The notes: generated by a model from the sequence alone, not told the origin. Shown: positions 43,879-53,297, numbered from the stretch's first letter. The stretch is DNA of 64,000 nt from Thalassotalea profundi (GCF_014653195.1 NZ_BNAH01000007.1:62263-126262); one strand, 5' to 3'. Program-made: numbers and translations.

Positions 43879-45513
43879 GTGATTTTTTCAAATGAAAAAC
43901 AAATAGAAAAATTTACTACATTAGGTCATTGGGGGGGCGATACAATTCACCAAATTTTGGCAACTAATTCGTGTAATAAGCCTACAAGTTTAGCGCTTAA
44001 AGATCAGCCTAACAGGTTTGAACTTACTGGAGATAATCCGATTTCTCTGAATTGGATAGAATTGGAACAAGCGAGTGAAAATTTAGCTATACAATTACAA
44101 AAGGAAGGTGTAAGTGTTGGTGATAAAGTCATTATTCAACTTCCCAATATTGTTGAATTAGTAATAAGTTATTTTGCTTTAAGTAAAATAGGAGCGATTG
44201 CCTCACCTATACCTGTTCAATATGGAAAGCAAGAATTGCAATATATCTCTAAGACTCTTGGAGGAAAAGTTATATTAACTATTGCTCATTTTAAAAATAT
44301 AGAATTAGCAGACCAGATTAAGAATGCATTACCTACTATTAAAGTTTTGGTTTTTGGTGATGATTTATGCCTCGATTCTACAAGTCATCAAAAGTTAGAG
44401 TTTACGCCAGAAAGTAATGCGAACAGAGTCTTAACAATTTGTTGGACTTCAGGAACTACCGGCACTCCTAAGGGAGTACCGAGAACCCATAATATGTGGT
44501 TGGCAACGGCTAAAGCTTCAGCTGAATCTTCTAAATTACATGTAGACGATAACGTACTTTGTCCATTTCCTATCGTAAACATGGCAGCCTTAGGTGGGAT
44601 CCTCATTCCTGCATTATTACATGGTTGTAGCTTAACTCTCCATCATCCATTAGATGCAAAGTTATTATTAAAGCAAATACAAGATGACGGTATTACATTT
44701 ACGGTTGCACCGCCTGCTTTGCTTAATCAACTCGCTAAATCAAAGGATATGTGGAATCTATATGATTTAAGTAGTCTTCGCCGTATAGGTTCTGGTTCTG
44801 CACCTTTATCTCCTTGGATGATTGAAATATTTGATACCGACTTTAGTATTGATGTCGTAAACATGTATGGTTCTAATGAAGGAATCGTTTTATATTCAAC
44901 ACCAGAAAATACCCCAAGCTCTACGGTTAGAGCTACTGATTTCCCACGACCCAATAACGGTATATTTTTTGAAACGAAAGTTGCTGATCCATTAACGGGA
45001 AAAGAGTTTACTTCATCAGGGGAAAAAGGGGAGTTATTGGTTAAAGGAGCAACTATTTTCGAAGGATATTTTGAAAATAGTGAAGAAGTATTCACCAAAG
45101 ATGGTTTTTTTAAAACAGGTGATTTAGTTGAAATATGTGGTGATGATGGAAACTATTATCGAATTGTAGGTCGATGTAAAGATATTATTAACCGAGGAGG
45201 GATTAAAATTTCGCCTGTGGAAATTGATATTTTTCTTGAAGGCTTTGATGGGGCTATTGAAGCAGCTGTTTGTGCTTATCCTGATGAAATATTATCAGAA
45301 AAAATATGTGCTTGCCTTGTTTTATCTGAGGGGAACGAACCTCCAAGTCTCTCTAAATTGCAAAGTTGGTTGTTAACTAAAGGACTTTCAAAATTTAAGT
45401 TACCAGAAAGAATTGAAATATTTAATCAATTACCACGTAATCCTATTGGAAAGGTTCAACGTTTCAAATTAGCTGAAGATGTATTATCTAGAGCTTCGTT
45501 AACATCAAAGTAA
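43879..45513 (+). CDS. AMP-forming acyl-CoA ligase (copy 2)
   Basis: A 544-residue ANL-family ligase, paralogue of the gene at 29480-31174. Phosphate loop ICWTSGTTGTPKGVPRTH, A5 motif MYGSNEG, FKTGDLVEI and catalytic lysine in LPRNPIGKVQRF are present. It reads from GTG 43879; an AGGAAAT-like site precedes it. Two ligases with the same architecture on both arms suggest activation of two related acids, for example the two halves released by the oxygenase. Confidence 0.88.
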   Translation: MIFSNEKQIEKFTTLGHWGGDTIHQILATNSCNKPTSLALKDQPNRFELTGDNPISLNWIELEQASENLAIQLQKEGVSVGDKVIIQLPNIVELVISYFALSKIGAIASPIPVQYGKQELQYISKTLGGKVILTIAHFKNIELADQIKNALPTIKVLVFGDDLCLDSTSHQKLEFTPESNANRVLTICWTSGTTGTPKGVPRTHNMWLATAKASAESSKLHVDDNVLCPFPIVNMAALGGILIPALLHGCSLTLHHPLDAKLLLKQIQDDGITFTVAPPALLNQLAKSKDMWNLYDLSSLRRIGSGSAPLSPWMIEIFDTDFSIDVVNMYGSNEGIVLYSTPENTPSSTVRATDFPRPNNGIFFETKVADPLTGKEFTSSGEKGELLVKGATIFEGYFENSEEVFTKDGFFKTGDLVEICGDDGNYYRIVGRCKDIINRGGIKISPVEIDIFLEGFDGAIEAAVCAYPDEILSEKICACLVLSEGNEPPSLSKLQSWLLTKGLSKFKLPERIEIFNQLPRNPIGKVQRFKLAEDVLSRASLTSK

Positions 45514-45819
45514 ACATATTTTATTTAATTAGCAGATAATGTTTTTAATCAACAGAGTGGCAAATTATTTAATTCAGTTTGTTACTCTCATTTTACTATT
45601 ACTTCCAATCTAAATATTAACTTACCTATCAGTAAATCATAGCTAATTAATCTTTTGTTATTTAGTGCGTACGAGTTGTTGACATAATATATTTATATAA
45701 GGTATGGTTAAGCAAGTTAGTTTTATTTATTTGATGGATGAAATTAATTCATCCGTTTTATTTATATAACAATTGAAAATAAGAAAAATAAGAAAAATAC
45801 AATAAATCGAGGGGAAACT
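45514..45819. other. Intergenic region before the TonB receptor
   Basis: About 306 bp, AT-rich, with a candidate promoter at 45679-45708. I see no gene and no clear terminator for the preceding ligase. Confidence 0.5.
45679..45708 (+). promoter_or_regulatory. Candidate promoter for the TonB receptor gene
   Basis: TTGACA (45679-45684) with TATGGT (45703-45708) at 18-bp spacing, about 110 bp before the ATG. The -35 matches consensus, the -10 is weaker, which fits a regulated promoter. Confidence 0.45.
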
Positions 45820-48042
45820 ATGAAATATACAAGTATTTATAAAAGTGTGATGTGCGGTTTGTTTTTAGCATCTTATTCTCAGCTAGCTTTAGCTGAAGAA
45901 AAAGTTAAAGAGTCTATAGAGGTAAAAGGGACATCACTTGAAGTGATTATGGTTACTTCTGAGCGTCGTTCAGAGTCTATCCAAGAGACTCCTATGTCGG
46001 TTACTGCTTTTAGTGGAGATATGATTGAGGAAGGGGGTATAACCTCTATTGAAGATGTCGGTCTGAAAACTCCTAACTTGACCATAAATACATTTAATAT
46101 TTCTGAACCTCAATTTTTTATGCGTGGGATAGGTAACACTAATGACTCAGCTGCTTCTGATCCCGCAGTTGCTGTATTTATCGATGATGTCTATATTGGC
46201 CGCCCAAGTGGTTCATCCATGGACCTATATGATTTAGAACGTATTGAAGTTCTTAGAGGACCACAAGGTACTTTGTATGGCCGAAATTCTGCTGGTGGTG
46301 CTTTAAATTTTTATACTAAAAAACCACAAGAACACTTCGAAGCTAAAATGGGAATGACCCTTGGTAATGAAGGGCTATGGAATGTTCGTGGTTATGTTAA
46401 TGGGGCACTCTCTGACAATGTTTATGGGAAATTAACCGCTAATGTACGTAAAAGAGATGGATTTGCAAAAAATATTACTACGGGACAAGAATTAGAAGAC
46501 GATGATACTAAAAGTCTTAGAGGTCAGTTGTTAATTAATCCAAGTAGCGATATTAAAATATTACTTGGTTTTGACTATTCCAAAACATCAGGTAATGGAA
46601 GTAACCGATTTTTAACACGTTTCGATGTAGAACCTATTTTCCCTATTCAAGCATTTATTGATGCTCAGCTTGCATCAAATGCTACTTTTAATAATGATCC
46701 TCGTAAAAATAATAGCAGCTTAGTTCAGTCAACTCATAAAGAAATATTTGGTTTACAAGCCAGAGTAGATGTAGATCTTGATTGGGCTACTTTTACCTCG
46801 ATTTCAGCTTACAGAGAAAGCGAATCTTCGTGGCTGCAACCGTTAGTTCCGACACTACTTAATTTAGAGGGTGGTACAGGTTTATATGAAATTAATAATG
46901 GTGCAGATCAACAAGCAGATCAAGTTTCTCAAGAATTTAGATTATCTTCAGAAAGTGATAATTTCAAATGGGTTACTGGTATTTTTTATTTTAATGAAAA
47001 TGTAGATAGAAATGAGCGATTTGAAACTTATTTTACTGCCGGTATTTTACCGCCTGCTATTTCATCTGGCGATGTTAGTTTTATACAAGACGCAAATACT
47101 GAAAGTCTCGCTGCATTTGGTCAATTAACTTGGGATATGACAGACGTTCTAGCGTTAACATTAGGTGGTCGATATACCCATGATAAGAAAACAATAAACA
47201 GTGTCGCTATTAATAATTTAGATACTGCCATCGGTGGTATCCCTTTAACGGGGCCTGGTTATGATGTAGATGCAAGTGAGTCATGGGGAGACAGTACATT
47301 TAGAGCGACAGTCGATTGGAATGTTACTAGCGACCATTTGTTATATGTTACTTATTCAGAAGGTTTTAAAAGTGGTTCTTTTACAGGCCAGCAAAGTAGT
47401 CCTATCATTGCTGCGACACCGATAAAACCCGAAACATCAACAAATTATGAAATAGGTGCAAAAACAGAGTGGTTTGATAATCGCTTACGCTTCAACATCA
47501 CTTATTTTGAACTTGACTACCAAGATCTTCAAACGTTTACACTTGTTAATGGCACAAATTTAATCGCGGATAATGCTAATGCAGAAGTATCAGGTATAGA
47601 AACGGACTTTTCTATTCTATTTACTGAATACTTTATCCTGAATGGTACTTATTCTTCACTAGATGGCGAATTTGTGGATGGTTTGAATGCAGGCAATGTT
47701 ACCCCGCGTAGCCCCGAAAATAGTTGGTCATTATCTCCTAGTTTATCAATACCTTTAAGTAACGATGCTTGGATCGATATGGCAGTTAGTATTAATTATA
47801 CTGATGAGTATCATATGGAGATTTCTAATGATCTTCGAGGATTTCAAGGGGATGTTACTTTACTTGATGCCTCCATTAAATATACATCAGCATCAGAGCT
47901 TTGGGATGTAACTTTGTGGGGGAAAAACCTTCAAGATAAATTGTATGCTGTTCATAGCATTAACGGAAACTTGGGTGGAGCGACTGAAGTTTATGCTCCT
48001 CCAAGAACTTTTGGCTTAACCTTTAATTACTATTGGGAATAA
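45820..48042 (+). CDS. TonB-dependent outer-membrane receptor of the catabolic island
   Basis: A 740-residue receptor. Signal peptide residues 1-25 (ending LALA), a TonB-box-like segment (LEVIMVTSERR), the plug domain (about 50-165, PMSVTAFSGDMIEEGGI to RGPQGTLYGRNSAGG) and a 22-stranded barrel region follow. The TonB-dependent siderophore/vitamin-type plug motif LRGPQGTLYGRNS is well conserved. It lies between the second ligase and the oxygenase, so it likely imports the pathway substrate. It is not of the carbohydrate-uptake type seen at 57737. Confidence 0.92.
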   Translation: MKYTSIYKSVMCGLFLASYSQLALAEEKVKESIEVKGTSLEVIMVTSERRSESIQETPMSVTAFSGDMIEEGGITSIEDVGLKTPNLTINTFNISEPQFFMRGIGNTNDSAASDPAVAVFIDDVYIGRPSGSSMDLYDLERIEVLRGPQGTLYGRNSAGGALNFYTKKPQEHFEAKMGMTLGNEGLWNVRGYVNGALSDNVYGKLTANVRKRDGFAKNITTGQELEDDDTKSLRGQLLINPSSDIKILLGFDYSKTSGNGSNRFLTRFDVEPIFPIQAFIDAQLASNATFNNDPRKNNSSLVQSTHKEIFGLQARVDVDLDWATFTSISAYRESESSWLQPLVPTLLNLEGGTGLYEINNGADQQADQVSQEFRLSSESDNFKWVTGIFYFNENVDRNERFETYFTAGILPPAISSGDVSFIQDANTESLAAFGQLTWDMTDVLALTLGGRYTHDKKTINSVAINNLDTAIGGIPLTGPGYDVDASESWGDSTFRATVDWNVTSDHLLYVTYSEGFKSGSFTGQQSSPIIAATPIKPETSTNYEIGAKTEWFDNRLRFNITYFELDYQDLQTFTLVNGTNLIADNANAEVSGIETDFSILFTEYFILNGTYSSLDGEFVDGLNAGNVTPRSPENSWSLSPSLSIPLSNDAWIDMAVSINYTDEYHMEISNDLRGFQGDVTLLDASIKYTSASELWDVTLWGKNLQDKLYAVHSINGNLGGATEVYAPPRTFGLTFNYYWE

Positions 48043-48069
48043 TTCATACATTTTAAGTGATATACCTAA

Positions 48070-48091
48070 ATCAGGGGGGGCTCTCCCTGAT
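48070..48091 (+). terminator. Candidate terminator after the TonB receptor
   Basis: ATCAGGG (48070-48076) pairs with CCCTGAT (48085-48091) and can extend through GG/TC pairs, then GTGTTTT follows. It lies 28 bp after the receptor stop codon and would partly uncouple the oxygenase gene. Confidence 0.6.
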
Positions 48092-48139
48092 GTGTTTTAA
48101 CATGATTAACTTAAAGAAACATTTCCAAAGGAGAAATAA

Positions 48140-49591
48140 ATGAGTACTAATTTAAAAGAGGACAATGCACCGTTTGGACATAATCATGGCCCCCATATAA
48201 CAGGGGAGTATGCGCCAATATCTGATGAACTAGTATTATCTAATTTGCCTATAGAAGGCAAAATCCCTACTGATCTTAATGGCGTTTATCTTCGAAATGG
48301 TCCAAACCCTATGTTTGAGCCAAAAACATCATACCATTTGTTTGATGGTGATGGCATGATTCACGGAGGCATGTTTCGAAATGGAAAATTTACCTATAGA
48401 AATAAATATATTCGAACTGATGATTGGCAAAAGAAAAAAGAAGCAGGCGAGGAGATTTATTGGAGTGTAACAAACTCCGTAAAGGATAGTAAAGACAAGC
48501 CAATGGCTGACGCCGCCAATACCGATGTAATCGGTCATGGTGGTAATGCCGTAGCGACATGGTATCTTGCAGGAATTCCACATATCATAGATCCTATCAC
48601 CCTTGAAACTATTAAAGCAGCCCCAGAATATGTGAGTGGTCTAGGTAATGCTATGTCTGCTCATTGTAAAGTTGATGAATTCACAGGTGATTTATTATAT
48701 TTTGATTATTACACCGAAAAACCTCACATGAGCTATGGGGTTGTTAATTCTGAAGGAAAACTTGTTCATCATGTGCCTATTGAGTTACCAGGTGATCGTT
48801 TAATGCATGATATGGCTATCACAGAGAACTACTCAATTTTACATGATGTCCCACTTTATCACAGCGAAGAAGCATTAGAGGCAGGTCGACATAAGATAGT
48901 GTTTAACGCGTCACTACCTATTAGATTTGGTGTAATACCTAGATTTGGCGATTCAAATAGTATTAAGTGGTTTAATTTTTCCCCATGCTTTATGTATCAC
49001 GTTGTAAATGCTTGGGAAGAAGGTGACGTAGTTGTCATGATTGCATGCCGTTATATGCCAGCAAAAAATGAAGACGGCAGTATTGATGAAGAAAGAACTG
49101 CTAAAATGATTGGTTCACTTGAGATGGACTCTCGATTGTGGAGCTATCGTATGAATTTGAAAACCGGCGAAACCAAAGAAGAATGTTTGAATGAAACTTA
49201 TAATGTTGAATTTCCTGGATATAATAGTTTATTCACAGGAAGAAAATCTAAATGGGCATATTTAGTTGATCATCATCCAAAAGTCTTACGTTGGACTGGT
49301 ATTCGTAAAATGAATACAGATACGGGTGAAAGTATGGGAGAATGGTCAGATGACTATGATCATTGCTGGTATAGTGAACCATGGTTTGCTCCACGTGAAA
49401 ACTCTACTATTGAAGATGATGGTTACGTGGTTGTTTTTTGCTGGAATGATAAAACTGAAGTGCAAGAAGTTCAAGTCTTTGATGCGCAAAATATTAGTAC
49501 TGGTCCAGTATCTCGTATTAAATTGCCCCGTCGTATCCCACCAGGATTCCATGGTTGCTGGATGAAACCTAACCAAATTAAAAATTGGTAG
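48140..49591 (+). CDS. Carotenoid-oxygenase-family dioxygenase
   Basis: A 483-residue member of the RPE65/carotenoid cleavage/lignostilbene dioxygenase family, a seven-bladed propeller that holds Fe(II) with four histidines. The four are plausibly in MSAHCKVDEF, RLMHDMAIT, FMYHVVNAWEEG and the C-terminal PPGFHGCWM. The N-terminal GVYLRNGPNPMFEP and DGDGMIHG motifs are typical. These enzymes split carbon-carbon double bonds of stilbenes, phenylpropenes or (apo)carotenoids to give aldehydes. No signal peptide. Strong AAAGGAG site at 48127-48133. Confidence 0.9.
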   Translation: MSTNLKEDNAPFGHNHGPHITGEYAPISDELVLSNLPIEGKIPTDLNGVYLRNGPNPMFEPKTSYHLFDGDGMIHGGMFRNGKFTYRNKYIRTDDWQKKKEAGEEIYWSVTNSVKDSKDKPMADAANTDVIGHGGNAVATWYLAGIPHIIDPITLETIKAAPEYVSGLGNAMSAHCKVDEFTGDLLYFDYYTEKPHMSYGVVNSEGKLVHHVPIELPGDRLMHDMAITENYSILHDVPLYHSEEALEAGRHKIVFNASLPIRFGVIPRFGDSNSIKWFNFSPCFMYHVVNAWEEGDVVVMIACRYMPAKNEDGSIDEERTAKMIGSLEMDSRLWSYRMNLKTGETKEECLNETYNVEFPGYNSLFTGRKSKWAYLVDHHPKVLRWTGIRKMNTDTGESMGEWSDDYDHCWYSEPWFAPRENSTIEDDGYVVVFCWNDKTEVQEVQVFDAQNISTGPVSRIKLPRRIPPGFHGCWMKPNQIKNW

Positions 49592-49617
49592 GCATAAATT
49601 TTAAATGAACTTGTAAC

Positions 49618-49660
49618 AATAATACTCTACAAGATAGTATTAGATTTTTAGAGTATTATT
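49618..49660. terminator. Convergent hairpin after the oxygenase gene
   Basis: AATAATACTCT (49618-49628) and AGAGTATTATT (49650-49660) form an 11-bp stem around a 21-base loop, followed by AAGTCTTTTTAAA. It separates the convergent oxygenase and HxlR genes. The loop is longer than usual. Confidence 0.5.
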
Positions 49661-49682
49661 TAAGTCTTTTTAAATTTAATAT

Positions 49683-50645
49683 TTACTTTCGACTATGACT
49701 TATCACTATGCTATAGCTTGTTTCATCTGGGGTAACCTCTTTTTCACATTCTGAACAGATCATTTGGAGTTGTAGTGGATTTCCGCATAGTTTATGTGTA
49801 AGTAAAAGAGGGGCCCCTTTTGGCGAGGGCAACCATTTATCTCCCCAATGAAGTAATGAAAGGATAATCGGGTATATACTCATGCCTTTTTTAGTTAATT
49901 TGTATTCAATGCGTCTTGAATCATTTGGTACTTCTTTGGTAACAAGAATTCCTTCATCAATTAATTCAGAAAGTCTATTTGACAATATATTACTAGCAAT
50001 AGCCGTAACTTTTAAAATTTCTTGAAATTGATTTATACCTGTAAAAATGGAACGAAGTATTAACATTGCCCAACGATCACCAATAATCTGAATTATTTCA
50101 TCGTGTAAATTTGTTTGACTGTCAGTTTTGTTATTTTGTCTTCGACGAGGGCTATACTTTGCTTCCATTACACCAACACCGGGTCCCGTTTTCCAACTAA
50201 CATCAAGAGGTGTGATTGTTTCTTTACAGGATTTGCATGCAGGAAAAGGTTCTGTCTGTTGTCCACATGATTTATGAGTAAGAATAATTTGTAGCTTTCC
50301 TGGCTTTTGGCTCCATTGACGCTCCCAATATAGCATGGCTAATGCCATAGGGAAAAAATCAATAAATTTTTCAGTACCTCTGTACTCAAACCGTTTCGGT
50401 TTTTCTTGGTATACGACTTTCTCGAAACATCCATTGTCAATTAACTTTTTTAATCGGTCACTAACAACAGGTTTTAATAATTTAGTTTGACGACAAAATT
50501 CATCAAAGCGACGCACGCCTAACCAATAGCTTTCAAGTATCAATAGAGTGGGGATATCCCCGACTATATCTAGGGCTCTCCATATTGAGCAAGTTTGTAT
50601 AAGTTTGATGTTATTTGTAGCAATATTCAAGCGAGATGTTTCCAA
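49683..50645 (-). CDS. Tandem-duplicated HxlR-family regulator
   Basis: A 320-residue protein made of two HxlR winged-helix units. Unit 1 (about residues 15-150) has CSIWRALDIVGDIPTLLILES, unit 2 (about 170-315) has DEIIQIIGDRWAMLILRSIF. Each ends in the same cysteine layout: LTHK-x-CG followed by C at +10 and another C at +13 (C-x9-C-x2-C), in CGQQTEPFPACKSC and CGNPLQLQMICSEC. HxlR proteins normally carry one such unit and dimerise, so this may act as a covalent dimer with a metal or redox sensor. The first start is TTG 50643-50645, preceded by a stop codon three codons before; the true start is uncertain. Confidence 0.8.
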   Translation of the reverse strand: METSRLNIATNNIKLIQTCSIWRALDIVGDIPTLLILESYWLGVRRFDEFCRQTKLLKPVVSDRLKKLIDNGCFEKVVYQEKPKRFEYRGTEKFIDFFPMALAMLYWERQWSQKPGKLQIILTHKSCGQQTEPFPACKSCKETITPLDVSWKTGPGVGVMEAKYSPRRRQNNKTDSQTNLHDEIIQIIGDRWAMLILRSIFTGINQFQEILKVTAIASNILSNRLSELIDEGILVTKEVPNDSRRIEYKLTKKGMSIYPIILSLLHWGDKWLPSPKGAPLLLTHKLCGNPLQLQMICSECEKEVTPDETSYSIVISHSRK

Positions 50646-51770
50646 TTTTGTCTATTTTAACTTAACTTTCCTAAAAGTAATATAATAAATATAGGCATTA
50701 GAAATGTTTTATTATTATCTGGAAAATAGCTAAAAAAAGCAAGAAAATAGGGGGTTATTATGAGTTTAAATTCAATCTATGGGAGTCTGTTAAAGTCCTT
50801 AAAACTTAAAGGGAGTATTAATAATAATGATACTTTAATTTTAGCGTCTCATTTATTAATTATTAACTAATAAAAATTGAAAATATTTTTGGTTGACTTT
50901 TTCAAATAAAGTGTAGATTTTTGATGAAAAGCTTAATAATTTTTTGATTCTTTTATTTTGTGTACATTGTTACGTACAAATTTTAATGCATGAGTCTAAA
51001 TACATATCTTTTTTTTGGGGGGGACCAATACATGTTCCTCACAGTATTGTCATTAGGCATGGTTCATTTTAACTCTTTTAAATTGATTTTGACTATGCTG
51101 CCTTCTAATACGGCATATTAACAATGTCAAAAATTTAAATCATTGAAAACATAAACTGATTTAGCCTAGACACTCTATTTTTTGTTATACAAATTTTAGC
51201 TACATAAATTATTACATGGAGGATGAAATTTCGGGTGTCAATAACCTAAACTTAGCGAGCACTAAACCGAAAGATAAACTTTAACAAATAAACAAAAAGA
51301 ACAATTTATGTCGGTAACTATGGCACTAGCTATGGAGCTTTTTGTAACACGCTAACCTTGTAGCCACATTAGAGTGCGTTTTAGAAGAGAAAATCAGGGC
51401 TATAGCGAAGTGAATTTTATGTCTATAAAACTGATGCCGATGAAACTGGCTCGTAGAAGTACAGAAAGGCAAGATTTGGCTACAATTTTACCTAATTTTA
51501 AAAAGGCAGCGAACAGCAAACGGCTTAAAATAACGGTAGTATTGAAGAGGTACAAAATAAATAGACCCTTAAATATAAAAGTTAAGAGTCAACCTTAATC
51601 TTTTAGTGGTAAAAGAAAAATCGGTAATTAAATAACGGGGAGATATTGTTACCTTTTGTTATTAATGATTAATATGGCTTATATCTACTGTAGGTTTGTT
51701 TTTTCAATGTAGTTTATATTCAAGTACCCTAAAAAAATGGTCAACCATTTGTTATTACCGAATAGGTGTA

Positions 51771-51780
51771 TTGGTATTAA
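51771..51780. promoter_or_regulatory. Alginate-locus box, TTGGTATTAA
   Basis: A variant of the ATTGGTAATA element found repeatedly in this locus. It lies eight bases before the -35 of the lyase promoter, and an opposing TATTACCG lies at about 51753-51760. An AATGGT/ACCATT inverted repeat stands just upstream (51736-51749). Confidence 0.4.
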
Positions 51781-51787
51781 TATTTTG

Positions 51788-51816
51788 TTGTGCGATTTGC
51801 TTTTTATCCATATAAT
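51788..51816 (+). promoter_or_regulatory. Promoter of the lipoprotein alginate lyase
   Basis: TTGTGC (51788-51793) and a perfect TATAAT (51811-51816) with 17-bp spacing. The predicted start site at about 51823 gives a 5' leader of about 29 bases. Confidence 0.6.
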
Positions 51817-51851
51817 CAACTTCACTCTTCCCATAAAAGTTGGTCGTTGGC

Positions 51852-53297
51852 ATGTTTAATATAAAAATTATACACCTTAAGAAATTGTCACTTACTTTAT
51901 TAATAACAATTTCATTATTAGCGTTAAATGCTTGCGGTGGTGGCAGTGGCAGCCAATCTACAGTTGAGGGAATTCAACCCGATCCGCCACCTGTGGTTGA
52001 ACAGCCTGAAGAATGTGTAAATGAAATTTACCACATTATTTCAGCAAGCGATGATGGTACTTTTGAGACTAGCTATGCTCCAACAAATGCAATTGATAAT
52101 GACACATCACTAGCATCTAGGTGGTCCAGTGATGGTATTGATAAAGCGCTTACCATTGACTTAGGCAGTAGTAAGCCTGTTAATGCCTTAACCATTAAGT
52201 GGTACAAAGGCGCTGAACGAGTAGCTAACTTTTCCATTGAGACATCTATTGACAATTATACTTGGGCAACGGTCCTTACTAATGCTGAATCTAGTGGAAA
52301 ACATAGTGGTTTTGAATTGGTTAATGTTGATGAGTCTGATGCTCGCTACATAAAAATTATCGGCCTTGGTAATAATGACAATACTAACAACAGCATTATT
52401 GAAGTACAGGCTCATAGCTGTGAAGGTGCCACAGGTGAATACGCGAATATATTACCTAATGAAGTTGGCATAGAGTTGATTGACTGGTATTTGAGTATTC
52501 CTAGTGATGATGATAACAGTGGCACGTCGGATTCTATATCTGAAACTGAGCTTGCCAATGGTTATACTAATTCTGAATACTTTTACGCATCAAACGATAA
52601 TGGCATTGTGATGCGTTCGCCGAGTTACGGTTTCAAAACCTCAAGCAATACGAGCTATGTACGCGTTGAATTAAGAGAAATGCTACGCCGAGGTAATCGT
52701 GCTATTAGTACTCAAGGCGTGAATAAAAACAATTGGGTATTTGGCAGTGCATCAGCACAAGGGCAGGCAAATGCGGGAGGGGTGGATGGAGATTTACGTG
52801 TTACTTTGGCTGTGAACAAGGTGACAACCACAGGTGATAACTATCAAATTGGTCGTGTTGTTATTGGTCAAATACATGCTAACAATGATGAACCTATTCG
52901 TTTGTATTATCGTAAGCTGCCGGGTAATAGTCACGGTTCTATTTACTTTGCTCATGAAAGCCGAGTTGATAATGTTGATGAAGCGTATGTTGAGATGATT
53001 GGCTCAAGAAGTAATTCAGCGGCTAATCCCACTGATGGCATTGCCTTAGATGAAAAGTTTAGCTATCACATTAATGTTGATGTTAATTTACTTACAGTTA
53101 CCATTAGTCGTGAGGGCAAAGCTGATGTGGTGGCCAATTATGATATGAGTGAAAGCTTATATGATCAGGATGGTCAATATCATTATTTTAAGGTTGGTGT
53201 ATATCACTTAAATAACTCAAGTGATCCAGATGAATTTGCACAAGCAACATTTTATTCAATTAAAAATAGTCATAGCGGATATAGTGCTAGCGAATAA
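51852..53297 (+). CDS. Lipoprotein alginate lyase PL7 with F5/8C-type module
   Basis: A 481-residue protein with start ATG 51852 (an in-frame TTG at 51840 is less likely). Lipobox ALNAC puts the lipidated cysteine at C28. An F5/8 type C/CBM32-like domain follows (about 45-195; ASRWSSDGIDKALTIDLGSS), then a PL7 lyase domain (about 210-475) with the family motifs RVELREMLR, IGQIHANNDE and YFKVGVYHLNN that carry the catalytic Arg, Gln-x-His and Tyr. It should cut alginate by beta-elimination at the cell surface. Own promoter and terminator. Confidence 0.9.
   Translation: MFNIKIIHLKKLSLTLLITISLLALNACGGGSGSQSTVEGIQPDPPPVVEQPEECVNEIYHIISASDDGTFETSYAPTNAIDNDTSLASRWSSDGIDKALTIDLGSSKPVNALTIKWYKGAERVANFSIETSIDNYTWATVLTNAESSGKHSGFELVNVDESDARYIKIIGLGNNDNTNNSIIEVQAHSCEGATGEYANILPNEVGIELIDWYLSIPSDDDNSGTSDSISETELANGYTNSEYFYASNDNGIVMRSPSYGFKTSSNTSYVRVELREMLRRGNRAISTQGVNKNNWVFGSASAQGQANAGGVDGDLRVTLAVNKVTTTGDNYQIGRVVIGQIHANNDEPIRLYYRKLPGNSHGSIYFAHESRVDNVDEAYVEMIGSRSNSAANPTDGIALDEKFSYHINVDVNLLTVTISREGKADVVANYDMSESLYDQDGQYHYFKVGVYHLNNSSDPDEFAQATFYSIKNSHSGYSASE

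Larger units (their letters stand above)
50646..51851. other. 1.2-kb region without a supported gene, between island and alginate locus
   Basis: AT-rich and gene-poor compared with the rest of the window. It includes a T8G7 homopolymer junction at 51009-51023, a small TGTAC/GTACA repeat near 50961, and a weak 74-codon frame at 51374-51598 that I do not call. The last 100 bp carry the promoter and box of the first alginate lyase. Could be a decayed segment or an old insertion site. Confidence 0.5.

Noticed and set aside
45685..45702. AT-rich stretch as a possible extended -10 or UP element
   Set aside because: It forms the spacer of the called promoter and shows no separate signal.
51374..51598. 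A 74-codon frame from GTG, strongly basic
   Set aside because: No ribosome-binding site, no recognisable domain and a composition rich in Lys/Arg from AT-rich codons; likely spurious or decayed sequence.
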